From: Paenibacillus sp. FSL R5-0912
GTDB lineage: Bacteria; Bacillota; Bacilli; Paenibacillales; Paenibacillaceae
Reading direction: 5' to 3'
Assembly (NCBI RefSeq): GCF_000758605.1
Contig: NZ_CP009282.1
Coordinates: forward strand, 5,146,001-5,210,000
DNA length: 64,000 nt
This document shows, piece after piece, positions 25,366 to 33,380 of the stretch. Positions within the stretch are counted from its first letter, which is position 1, and each line of letters opens with the position of its first letter. A program made the translations under genes and the position numbers. The notes under the pieces were generated by a model. The model was given only the letters and a program-made list of their open reading frames with translations, was not told the origin of the DNA and made no database searches.

Positions 25366-26115
25366 TTAAGACAGTGTATGCTGCAAATTATCAACAACGC
25401 AGTCCTGAACATCATGAGAATGGCGGCAATAGAAATTGATCTTGCCGTTCTTCTGCACTGGCTCGTTGCCGAGATAGTTCTTAATCATGTCAATGTCATG
25501 CGACACCATCAGAAAGGTCATGTGGTGATGGGCATGCATATGCATGATCAGGTCGAAGAATCCGGCCTGCGTCTCGGCATCAATGCCAACGGTAGGCTCA
25601 TCGAGGATCAGCAGATCCGGATGGTTGATCAGGGCGCGGGCCAGAAAAACCCGCTGCTGCTGGCCCCCGGACAGCTGGCCAACTCTTTTCTCCGCAATAT
25701 CCTGAATCCGCATCACTTCAAGCGCATCCTCACATTGGCGGTGCTGGGCTTTGGATACGCGGCGGATCAGATTCTTGTTATTGTACAAGCCTGACAATAC
25801 CACTTCACGCACGGTAGCGGGGAACAGCGGATTGAAGGCATTCTTCTGCGGAACATAACCGATCCGTTCCCAGTCCTTGAACTTCCGGACCGGCTGGCCG
25901 AATAAATTGATCTCCCCGCTGGTAGCAGGCAGCAGGCCGACTATCATCTTGAGCAGAGTAGTCTTGCCGGCACCGTTCGAACCGATGATGCCGAGAAAAT
26001 CACGTTCTTTCACTGTATAATTCAAATTAGAGATTACCTTCTGTTCCCCATAGGAGAAGGACAAATCCTGTATTTCGATCATATGCTGATGGCAGTCCAG
26101 GGATACCGGTTGCAT
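25366..26115 (-). CDS. znuC: ZnuC-type zinc ABC transporter ATPase
   Basis: Cytoplasmic ATPase of a zinc importer, 249 residues from MQPVSLDCHQHMIEIQDLSF. Walker A is GSNGAGKTTLLK, the Q-loop region is VPQKNAFNPLFP, the signature is LSGGQQQRVFLARAL, Walker B is LLILDEP, and the H-loop reads MVSHDID. The C-terminus is His/Cys-rich (FYCRHSHDVQDCVVD), consistent with zinc handling. ATG 26115 has a GGTGG site; an earlier in-frame start at 26127 is unsupported. It lies 34 bp downstream of znuA. Confidence 0.92.
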   Translation of the reverse strand: MQPVSLDCHQHMIEIQDLSFSYGEQKVISNLNYTVKERDFLGIIGSNGAGKTTLLKMIVGLLPATSGEINLFGQPVRKFKDWERIGYVPQKNAFNPLFPATVREVVLSGLYNNKNLIRRVSKAQHRQCEDALEVMRIQDIAEKRVGQLSGGQQQRVFLARALINHPDLLILDEPTVGIDAETQAGFFDLIMHMHAHHHMTFLMVSHDIDMIKNYLGNEPVQKNGKINFYCRHSHDVQDCVVDNLQHTLS

Positions 26116-26149
26116 GTGAAGTACCACCTTTCAACTTATACTTTCCTTA

Positions 26150-27118
26150 TTATTGTAAAGCCAGAATGAGATTTTGCAAATTTTTCTCCATTAGCGTGAA
26201 ATAGTTGTCGCCATTCTTCTCCTGGGCTTCAGTCAAACCCTCTACCGGATTCAGCACCATCGTGGACACGCCGGTTTCACTAGCGAGTGTTTTGGCCAGC
26301 TTATCGGATACCAGTTCTTCGAAGAAAATGTAGCGGATGCCCTCTTCTTTGACCAATGCCGCCAAATCGAGCAGATCCTGTCCCCTTGGTTCAGCATCCG
26401 GTGACAGCCCCATAATAGCGTGCTGTGACAAACCATAATCACGAGCCAGATAAGAGAAGGCCTGATGAGAGACAACGATCTCTTTATTCGGCAGCTTGCC
26501 CAGTTCCTCGGTAAACTTGCTGTCGAGCGCACTCAAGCGTTCAACCAGCTTCTGATACCGTTCTTCATAACCAGCGGAATGCTCAGGATCTACGGACTGC
26601 AGGCTTTCCTTAATATTCTTCGCCATCACGAGCGCCGACTTCGGACTTACCCAAGTATGCGGGTCCGTGTGTAGGCTATCGCTGTGTTCTGCACCTTCAT
26701 CCTCATGACCATGATCATGGCCATCTTCCTCGTCGGTCATAATCAGATCAACCCCTTGGCTGACTTCTACAGCCTTGGCTTCACTGTCACTGTCGAGGCT
26801 TTTGAGGAAATTGGGCACCCAGCCCTCCAATCCTGCTCCGTTGTACAGAAACAGCTGTGCCTTCGAGGTATTAATAATATCCTGGCTGCGCGGCGTCCAG
26901 TCATGCGGCTCTACCCCAACCGGAAGCAGATTGATCGCATTGATATCTTCCCCGCCGATTTCACTGGCAAATTCATATATAGGATAAAAAGTAGTAATGA
27001 CATTCACTTTTCCCTCAACGATACTTCCGCTGCTCTTAGGTCCGCAAGCGGCAAGCATCATTAGCAGCAGAGCGGCAACAACGAGCAAAAGCCCTTTATG
27101 CAAGCTTCTATATAACAT
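26150..27118 (-). CDS. znuA: ZnuA-type zinc-binding lipoprotein (ABC transporter)
   Basis: Surface lipoprotein that delivers zinc to ZnuB/ZnuC. The 322 residues start with a lipoprotein signal ending LMMLAAC (lipid-modified Cys about residue 25). The mature part has the cluster A-I fold: TTFYPIYEFASEIGG, VEPHDWTP with the first His ligand, a His/Asp/Glu-rich loop (DEEDGHDHGHEDEGAEH) typical of zinc rather than manganese binders, DPHTWVSPK with the second His, and VVSHQAFSYLARDYG with the third. First gene of the locus, behind two Zur-like boxes. Confidence 0.93.
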   Translation of the reverse strand: MLYRSLHKGLLLVVAALLLMMLAACGPKSSGSIVEGKVNVITTFYPIYEFASEIGGEDINAINLLPVGVEPHDWTPRSQDIINTSKAQLFLYNGAGLEGWVPNFLKSLDSDSEAKAVEVSQGVDLIMTDEEDGHDHGHEDEGAEHSDSLHTDPHTWVSPKSALVMAKNIKESLQSVDPEHSAGYEERYQKLVERLSALDSKFTEELGKLPNKEIVVSHQAFSYLARDYGLSQHAIMGLSPDAEPRGQDLLDLAALVKEEGIRYIFFEELVSDKLAKTLASETGVSTMVLNPVEGLTEAQEKNGDNYFTLMEKNLQNLILALQ

Positions 27119-27135
27119 TTCTCAATCGACCCCTT

Positions 27136-27188
27136 AAATCGTAAAATTTACTATGAGAATTATAATAGTAATCGTTACGATAAGTCAA
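27136..27188 (-). promoter_or_regulatory. znuA promoter with two Zur-like boxes
   Basis: Minus strand: -35 TTGACT (27188-27183), 18-bp spacer, -10 TATAAT (27164-27159). The spacer contains TCGTAACGATTACTA (27180-27166), which matches the Zur core TCGTAATnATTACGA at 12 of 14 fixed positions. A second match, AAATCGTAAAATTTACTAT, begins at 27136 and overlaps the likely transcription start. Zur binding would block RNA polymerase, so derepression under zinc limitation is expected. Confidence 0.75.
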
Positions 27189-27282
27189 CTCTGATCTTCT
27201 GGCCAGACCCCCGGTAGTCAGACTAAAGCTGCTTATGCTTAAGGCCAGCACCTGATAACGTATATTCTCTATTTACACTACA

Positions 27283-27317
27283 ACAATCCCCGCTGCATTA
27301 AGCACACGGGGATTGTT
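27283..27317 (-). terminator. hairpin downstream of metG
   Basis: AACAATCCCCG pairs with CGGGGATTGTT across a 13-base loop, an 11-bp perfect stem just after the metG stop. The T-rich tail is short, so efficiency is uncertain. Confidence 0.65.
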
Positions 27318-27342
27318 CATATCATTCAAATATGCACTTGGC

Positions 27343-29376
27343 TTATTTCACAATGGCTCCATTCGGCATGCTGTCCGGTACGGTTGCAATCGTCAGCTGG
27401 TCGCCCTTGGAGGCTGCCAGGATCATACCCTGCGACAGCTCGCCGCGCAGCTTCACCGGCTTCAGGTTCACGATACAGATGACCTTGCGCCCCACCAGCT
27501 CTTCCGGTGTGTAGAACTTGGCAATGCCGGATACGACCTGGCGCTGCTCGTATCCAAGATCGAGCTGCAGCTTCAGCAGCTTGTCCGCCTTCTTCACTGG
27601 CTCGCAGGCGATGACCTGGGCTACACGCAGCTCCGCTTTGGCGAAATCGTCGATGCCGATTTCTTCCTTATGCTCCTCTTCCTCCGGACCCTCCGCAGCC
27701 GCATCCGGCGTCACTGCAGCCCCTGCAGGCGCAGCTTCAGCAGCTGCTTCTGCAGGCTTGCCGGCTCCCATCGCTTCGGCGATGTACGCCACCTCCTGCG
27801 CCACGTCCAGGCGCGGGAAGATCGGATCGCCCTTGGCCAGCTTGGTTCCCGCTGGAATCAGGCCGAATGATTTGCCGCTCTCCCAGGTGGTCAGCTCGCC
27901 TGGCTGAATGCCCAGCTGCTCCCAGATCTTCGCCGGAGCACCGGTCAGGAACGGCTGCAGCAGGATGGACGCGGTGCGCAGTCCCTCTACTAGATGTCTC
28001 ATCACCGAAGCCAGCTCGCCGGTTCTGCTCTCATCCTTAGCCAGCACCCACGGCTGGGTCTCGTCGATATATTTGTTCGTCCGGCTGATCAGGGCGCCAA
28101 TCGCGGTCAGGGCTACGGAGAATTCCATTTTCTCCATCGCTTCTTCTACTTTGACATAGGTGCTCTGCACTACCACTTCCAGTTCCCCGTCAAATGCTGT
28201 CACCTGGCCTGCATAAGCAGGAAGCTCACCGGCGAAATATTTCTCTACCATCGCCCCGGTCCGGTTCAGCAGATTGCCCAGGTCGTTGGCCAGATCATAG
28301 TTGATGCGGTCCACGAAGCTCTCCGGTGTGAAGGTTCCGTCCGAACCGAACGGAACTTCGCGCAGCAGATAATAACGCAGAGCATCCAGACCATAGCGGT
28401 CGATTAAAGTAACCGGATCAACGACATTTCCTTTGGATTTGGACATTTTACCGTCCTTCATCAGCAGCCAGCCATGCGCGAACACCTTCTTCGGCAGCGG
28501 TTCACCGAGCGCCATCAGAATAATCGGCCAGTAGATCGTGTGGAAACGGACAATCTCCTTACCCACAATGTGCACATCCGCCGGCCAGAACTTATCATAC
28601 AGGCTGCGGTCTTCCGATCCATAGCCGAGAGCCGTAATGTAGTTGGTAAGTGCATCAATCCACACGTACACTACATGCTTCTCATCGCCTTTTACCTTAA
28701 CGCCCCAGTCAAAGGTCGTACGGGATACGGCCAGATCCTCAAGGCCAGGCTTGATAAAGTTGTTAATCATCTCATTCTTACGCGATTCCGGCAGGATGAA
28801 TTCCGGATTTTCTTCGTAGAACTGCAGCAGGCGGTCAGCATATTTGCTCATGCGGAAGAAGTAGCTTTCTTCCTTAACCAGTTCAACTGGATGTCCGCTG
28901 TCCGGACTTTTACCGCCGGTAATATTACCGTCAGCATCCCGTTCAATGTCCACCAGCTGTGTCTCGGTGTAGAAGGTCTCATCCGAAATACAGTACCAGC
29001 CTTCGTATTCCCCCTTGTAGATATCGCCCTGCTTCAGCAGGCGGTCAAAAATATCCGCCACCACTTTCTTGTGACGCTCCTCAGTGGTACGGATGAAATC
29101 ATCATTGGAGATATCAAGCTTGCGCCACAGATCCTTAATGCCTACGACAATTCCGTCAACGAACTCCTGAGGGGTCTTACCGGCCTTACCAGCCTTCTCC
29201 TCGATCTTCTGCCCATGCTCATCCGTTCCAGTCAGATAGCGGACCTCATAGCCGCGCAGACGCTTGTAGCGGGCCATCGCATCACCGGCCACCGTTGAAT
29301 ACGCATGACCAATATGCAGCTTATCGCTTGGATAATAGATCGGTGTAGTTAAATAAAAGGTTTTGTTCTCACTCAT
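27343..29376 (-). CDS. metG: methionyl-tRNA synthetase
   Basis: Charges tRNA-Met, cytosolic class I synthetase. The 677 residues include the HIGH motif (KLHIGHAYS), the KMSKS loop (DGKMSKSKGNVVDP), the anticodon-binding helix region, an Ala/Pro-rich linker (about 545-565), and a C-terminal tRNA-binding EMAP/Trbp111 domain (about 575-677; DFAKAELRVAQVIACEPVKKADKLLKLQ). The single-knuckle segment WYCISDETFYTE lacks the paired CxxC zinc clusters, as in the Bacillus MetS type. An AAGGGATG site precedes the ATG. It is controlled by the T-box upstream. Confidence 0.97.
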   Translation of the reverse strand: MSENKTFYLTTPIYYPSDKLHIGHAYSTVAGDAMARYKRLRGYEVRYLTGTDEHGQKIEEKAGKAGKTPQEFVDGIVVGIKDLWRKLDISNDDFIRTTEERHKKVVADIFDRLLKQGDIYKGEYEGWYCISDETFYTETQLVDIERDADGNITGGKSPDSGHPVELVKEESYFFRMSKYADRLLQFYEENPEFILPESRKNEMINNFIKPGLEDLAVSRTTFDWGVKVKGDEKHVVYVWIDALTNYITALGYGSEDRSLYDKFWPADVHIVGKEIVRFHTIYWPIILMALGEPLPKKVFAHGWLLMKDGKMSKSKGNVVDPVTLIDRYGLDALRYYLLREVPFGSDGTFTPESFVDRINYDLANDLGNLLNRTGAMVEKYFAGELPAYAGQVTAFDGELEVVVQSTYVKVEEAMEKMEFSVALTAIGALISRTNKYIDETQPWVLAKDESRTGELASVMRHLVEGLRTASILLQPFLTGAPAKIWEQLGIQPGELTTWESGKSFGLIPAGTKLAKGDPIFPRLDVAQEVAYIAEAMGAGKPAEAAAEAAPAGAAVTPDAAAEGPEEEEHKEEIGIDDFAKAELRVAQVIACEPVKKADKLLKLQLDLGYEQRQVVSGIAKFYTPEELVGRKVICIVNLKPVKLRGELSQGMILAASKGDQLTIATVPDSMPNGAIVK

Positions 29377-29413
29377 TACGTTGTCATCCCTTCGTATACC
29401 TTCTCATATTGAC

Positions 29414-29690
29414 GCAAAAAACTCCCGCCCCTATATGGGGCGAGAGTAAACTCACGCGATACCACCCAAAGTTCCCCGGCTCCTCACAGAGCACAGGCTT
29501 CGCCAGTCCCTTACGGAACTGTCCATTAACGCTGGAACACGCCGTTATCTTACGCAAGCCGCAACTACCCGCTTCTGCTCGAACACAGTTCCTCCCGGAC
29601 CATATTCAATCTGGCATCCCATACCGGCTTCCAGCAGCCCCGGCTCTCTGTAATGGTTGTCCACATTTACTCATCCGTTCCTCGGAATAT
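29414..29690 (-). ncRNA. T-box riboswitch of metG (Met specifier)
   Basis: The minus strand carries a complete T-box leader: a stem I with AGAGAGCCGG and GGAAGCCGG motifs, and specifier loop GAATATGGTC with ATG (Met) at 29603-29601. The antiterminator T-box sequence GGGTGGTATCGCGTGAG has a TGGT bulge that pairs with the ACCA end of uncharged tRNA. The competing terminator CTCTCGCCCCATATAGGGGCGGGAG plus six T lies at 29446-29414. Uncharged tRNA-Met should allow read-through into metG. Confidence 0.93.
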
Positions 29691-29704
29691 TGCTTATTAT
29701 TCAA

Positions 29705-29733
29705 AATATACCCATCACAGAGGCTCATGTCAA
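29705..29733 (-). promoter_or_regulatory. sigma-A promoter of the metG T-box leader
   Basis: TTGACA at 29733-29728, exactly 17 bases, TATATT at 29710-29705 on the minus strand. The predicted start near 29698 falls at the 5' end of the T-box. The -35 hexamer overlaps the yidD stop codon. Confidence 0.85.
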
Positions 29734-29993
29734 GTCGTATGAACAGGCTTATCTCCTGGTGATTGCTCTTTGCGCGGTGGCACCGGGTCCAGCCCACCCG
29801 GATGAAAAGGATGGCAACGGGCGATCCGCCTTGCAGCCAGCCATGAACCCTTCAGCGGTCCATGGACCTCAATAGCTTCAAGCGCATAGGCTGAACAAGT
29901 CGGATAGAACCTGCAGGTTGCCGGCTTAAGCGGCGATATGAACCTGCGGTAGACCCGGATTGGAGCCTGGACTGTTCTTCTTAAGATAGCCAT
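29730..29993 (-). CDS. yidD: YidD, membrane protein insertion efficiency factor
   Basis: A small peripheral membrane protein that assists the YidC/SRP insertion route. The 87 residues have the typical N-terminus PIRVYRRFISPLKPATCRFYPTCSAYALEAIEVHGPLKGSWLAARRIARCHPFHPGGLDPVP, with all three conserved Cys and the CHPFHPGG motif. It starts 2 bp after the zur stop, so it is translated from the same message. The C-terminal tail (PRKEQSPGDKPVHTT) is variable in the family. Confidence 0.95.
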   Translation of the reverse strand: MAILRRTVQAPIRVYRRFISPLKPATCRFYPTCSAYALEAIEVHGPLKGSWLAARRIARCHPFHPGGLDPVPPRKEQSPGDKPVHTT

Positions 29994-29995
29994 AT

Positions 29996-30457
29996 TCAGC
30001 GGCCTTCTTTGCCGTGAGCAGCTACGGCGGACTCTTCTTCGCGGCCCTGTTCACAGTCCTTGCAGTAACCGAACACCTCAAATTTATGCTTGACCACCCG
30101 GAATTGATCCGGTGTATCTGTTAAATTCATCGGACAGAAATGAATCGGGTAAGTCTTCATACACTGAAGACAAATCATATGATGATGATGGTGGTCCTGA
30201 CTGCAGCTTGCTTTGAATTTGACACCGTCTTCAAAGACAATCTGCTCCAGCACACCAAGCTCCTCCATGACACGCAGGTTGCGGTAGACCGTATCGAAGC
30301 TGAGTCCGCTGTATTTGCGGCCCATATGCTCATATACATCCTTCGCAGACAAATATCCCGTATTCTCGCCGAATAACCTGGCAAGCGTTTTGCGCTGATC
30401 GGTGATTCGCAGTCCCTGCCCCGACATGGCTTCCAGTATTTGTTCTGTCGACAGCAT
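29996..30457 (-). CDS. zur: Zur-type Fur family zinc-responsive repressor
   Basis: A 153-residue Fur-family regulator. The N-terminal winged helix (GLRITDQRKTLARLFGE ... LSFDTVYRNLRVMEELGVLEQ) is followed by a dimerisation domain with a five-His stretch (DHHHHHMICLQC). The CxxC pairs CLQC and CKDC are the structural zinc site. HKFEVFGYCKDC and HFCPMN resemble Bacillus subtilis Zur more than Fur or PerR. I placed the start at ATG 30457 behind GGGAG; in-frame sequence upstream to 30628 gives an atypical N-terminus. It lies about 3 kb from znuA, which has Zur-like boxes. Confidence 0.85.
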   Translation of the reverse strand: MLSTEQILEAMSGQGLRITDQRKTLARLFGENTGYLSAKDVYEHMGRKYSGLSFDTVYRNLRVMEELGVLEQIVFEDGVKFKASCSQDHHHHHMICLQCMKTYPIHFCPMNLTDTPDQFRVVKHKFEVFGYCKDCEQGREEESAVAAHGKEGR

Positions 30458-30670
30458 TCGCTCATCTCCCATAACATAGGTCGTTTGTATTGCACTCTCT
30501 TTATAATGCCCCAAAAGTACTGCCCCGTCAATGAAGTGTACCTGTCCTGCAGCCTGCCCCACATTCCTGCGGGTGCATTGCATAAAATAAATCCCCGCAA
30601 AGCAGAAGCTTATATCCCCTGATTTCACAATTAATTACTGATTCCCGAAACATATAAATTCTTAACTTTC

Positions 30671-30710
30671 AAAAAAAACGGCAGCCGTCCCCTCAGGAAC
30701 GCTGCCGTTT
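30671..30710 (-). terminator. terminator of the copper-amine-oxidase-domain protein gene
   Basis: AAACGGCAGC pairs with GCTGCCGTTT and on the minus strand is followed by eight T. Classic intrinsic terminator. Confidence 0.92.
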
Positions 30711-30731
30711 GCATTTGCATTGAAGTTATAT

Positions 30732-33032
30732 TTATTTTTTGGCCGGAAGCGGAGTAAACACAAAGTTTACAGGGAGATTGCTGCCGGAAGCTACGGAGAA
30801 GGTGATATCTACCGGACCTTCGTATTCGCCGGTACGGAATATAACTGCATTCATGTCCGAGCTGGATAAGCTGCCCTTGTTCGGCAGATTCACAATCGTT
30901 CCGTTCACCAGTAACGAACCCAGATAATTACCTCCACGCGGGTTGAAGGTGATCAGTGTGTTCGCTGCCACACGGTTCAGCACGATTTTGTACAAGACGC
31001 CGAAGTTCCCGGAATTAGAAGCCTCCGTTCCAGTCATCGGATCAATACCAATCAGATTGAGGTCATTTTTATTATCCCCCAGGATCAGCTTGGATTGCGT
31101 TGTGCCTACTACATCAGTTACGTTGATGATGCGTGTTGAATCCGGATACGTTCCGCGGTTATGCACGCCGTCGCGGTCAAGAATTGGCAGTGTCGGCAGC
31201 ACAGCTACCGGATCTTTAGTCTGCTCAACCATTACCACATTATATAGAATAGGATAATCACTAATCAGATCGGCGCTGAGTGAGAGCACCTCTTTCGGTT
31301 TCATGGCAATCTTATTCAGATCCGTCATGATCGGCACACTTTGTCCCGGCTGCAGGGTGATTTGAGATTTGCTTGAACCTGTAATCATGGAATTATAGTA
31401 TTTCTGAATGGAAATTCTGCCTGTATATTCCGGAGAAGTTACCGGACCGGCAATACCTGAGTATTCCGTCGTTATCGTTGCTGGATATATGCCGTTGTTC
31501 GTGGCGATCACATACAGCTTCTGTCGTGTAGTCATATTGTTCATATGATGTACCAGGAAACGTGTCTTCCCTACGGAAGTCTCACGATACAGCACACCCT
31601 CTGTATTAACTGTTTCAGGGCTGTTACTGCGGATCAGCGTATAGCTGTCAGAAGAAAGATTGTACGGCAGGTTAGGAAGCGCCGGGATTAATCCGCCGTC
31701 AAATGTAAGAACATCCCCGGGAATAGTGAACAGCTTCGCTACCTCATCCTGGGTGTACAGTTGTTCGCTTGTAATGTTAATGGTCTTCTCAAAAGTACTG
31801 CTAAGACCATGCTTATCGGTTACCGTCAACTGGATGGACGTAGGACCGGGGTTGAAATAGGCCAGGCCACGGTTGCTCCAAGTGGTCGTCAATTCTTCGT
31901 ACTCGGGGTCGTAGCTGGTATCTGTCAGAATTACCGGCTCACCCATTTTGTATTCATCTTTGTCAGTCGTGAATTGAGCCACCGGCGGCTGATTTGGCTG
32001 CAGCACTTGGATCGTTACAGAGTAAGGATCACTCCACAAATTATTCGCATCACGCACAGAATAAGTTACGGTATAGAATCCCGGCTGATCGTACATATCC
32101 AGTTTATTGCCGCCCCATTGTTCTTCAGCCATCGGTGTACCATTCGGTGAAGAATACGAAGTAACATAATTCACAGTCGTTTGACCTGCATATATCTCAG
32201 TCGGTTGGACCGTAAAGGATGCTGTCGGCTTAGTGTTCAGCGTAAGAATGACACGCTTCTGCACATTGTCCACCGTATAGGGAATATTCAGCGCATACGT
32301 AATGGAGGTTAAAGGAATCATGAAAGTGCCTTTGAACTGGTAGGCTGGACCTTTCATGGTATATTTGGTCCCATTGATCGTATATACTTTGCTGTCCGTT
32401 TTGAACCGCATAATACTGGTGCCTTTAGTAACAATAACTTCCTTGGTTTTATAGTCATAGGTATAACTTACTCCGACCATTTCCACCATTGCACGGATCG
32501 ATACATACGAGACGCCGTTCTTGACAGCCATCGGCTGGTTGGCAGTATACGGTGTACCGTTTCTGTACATTTTGTTGCTGTTCATCATCAGGATGAGCTG
32601 GCCGCCGCCAGTAGCGGAGGTGGTCAGGCCTGAAGTTGTAAGCGCCTGCCCTGCCGGGGTGCTGCCGGGTAGCGGAGTAGCCGTTGGAACAGCAGCGTCT
32701 GTTGAAACAGCGCCATTAACAGGAGCCTGAGTTACTGCCGGAATGGGTGTTCCTGTTGCTGCCGGCACTTCTGGAACTTCCGTTGCTGCCGGGATCGGTG
32801 TTGGCGTTGGTGTTGGCGTAACTGTACCTGCAGGCGCCTCAGTAACCAATGGAGGCAATGGATCTGTAGCCGAGGGCTCCTCCTGCGTTACAACCGTCTG
32901 GGTGGTATTCACCGCTGCGGCAACGTTGCTTGTGGTACTTTGTGTGCTGGCAGGGATTGCAAAGGCCGGAACCGCTGCTGCGGTTTGTGAAACGGCCAAT
33001 ACTGCCACTAAGATCATTTTTTTCAAATTCAT
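30732..33032 (-). CDS. large secreted protein with copper-amine-oxidase N domain and PKD-like repeats
   Basis: A 766-residue exported protein. A signal peptide (1-25, ending AFA) is followed by a Thr/Pro/Ala/Val-rich low-complexity region (about 30-140, including PTPTPTPIP) and a copper-amine-oxidase N-terminal-like domain (about 145-270; MYRNGTPYTANQPMAVKNGVSYVSIRAMVEMVGVSY). Two PKD/Ig-like modules follow (about 272-345 and 350-425; QPPVAQFTTDKDEYKMGEPVILTDTSYDPEYE), then about 340 residues I do not recognise. There is no catalytic amine-oxidase domain. It is probably a cell-surface or envelope protein of unknown function. Single gene with its own terminator. Confidence 0.85.
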   Translation of the reverse strand: MNLKKMILVAVLAVSQTAAAVPAFAIPASTQSTTSNVAAAVNTTQTVVTQEEPSATDPLPPLVTEAPAGTVTPTPTPTPIPAATEVPEVPAATGTPIPAVTQAPVNGAVSTDAAVPTATPLPGSTPAGQALTTSGLTTSATGGGQLILMMNSNKMYRNGTPYTANQPMAVKNGVSYVSIRAMVEMVGVSYTYDYKTKEVIVTKGTSIMRFKTDSKVYTINGTKYTMKGPAYQFKGTFMIPLTSITYALNIPYTVDNVQKRVILTLNTKPTASFTVQPTEIYAGQTTVNYVTSYSSPNGTPMAEEQWGGNKLDMYDQPGFYTVTYSVRDANNLWSDPYSVTIQVLQPNQPPVAQFTTDKDEYKMGEPVILTDTSYDPEYEELTTTWSNRGLAYFNPGPTSIQLTVTDKHGLSSTFEKTINITSEQLYTQDEVAKLFTIPGDVLTFDGGLIPALPNLPYNLSSDSYTLIRSNSPETVNTEGVLYRETSVGKTRFLVHHMNNMTTRQKLYVIATNNGIYPATITTEYSGIAGPVTSPEYTGRISIQKYYNSMITGSSKSQITLQPGQSVPIMTDLNKIAMKPKEVLSLSADLISDYPILYNVVMVEQTKDPVAVLPTLPILDRDGVHNRGTYPDSTRIINVTDVVGTTQSKLILGDNKNDLNLIGIDPMTGTEASNSGNFGVLYKIVLNRVAANTLITFNPRGGNYLGSLLVNGTIVNLPNKGSLSSSDMNAVIFRTGEYEGPVDITFSVASGSNLPVNFVFTPLPAKK

Positions 33033-33311
33033 TGTACGACTCCTTCTGCTCCCAATTGTAGTGTATAAGGCATTATCTTTCTTTCTTCACCTTATATTCC
33101 CCGCAAAAACGCAACCGCCCTCTACAGGACGGCAGAATTTTTTGCCACGTTCATTTTACAAAACATAGTATTAGACGCACCCCACTCCGAAAAGTTTCAT
33201 TTAGTGTAAAGAAAGAACAAATAAAATCCATATCTCTCCATTTTCATTGGGGTAACCAAACCAAGCTAATGTGCTCTGAATGCTCTAAGTACACTTTCGC
33301 TCATGAGAAAT

Positions 33312-33339
33312 GTGACTGCTGTCAACGGCAGAGTATAAT
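33312..33339 (+). promoter_or_regulatory. putative promoter of the Btr-like regulator gene
   Basis: GTGACT at 33312-33317, a 16-base spacer, and TATAAT at 33334-33339, just upstream of the regulator gene. The remaining 33033-33311 (divergent to the amine-oxidase-domain gene) shows no clear operator. Confidence 0.4.
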
Positions 33340-33380
33340 GGAAGCAGACCTCATGTGAAAGGAGCATTTAAGCTGACGAT

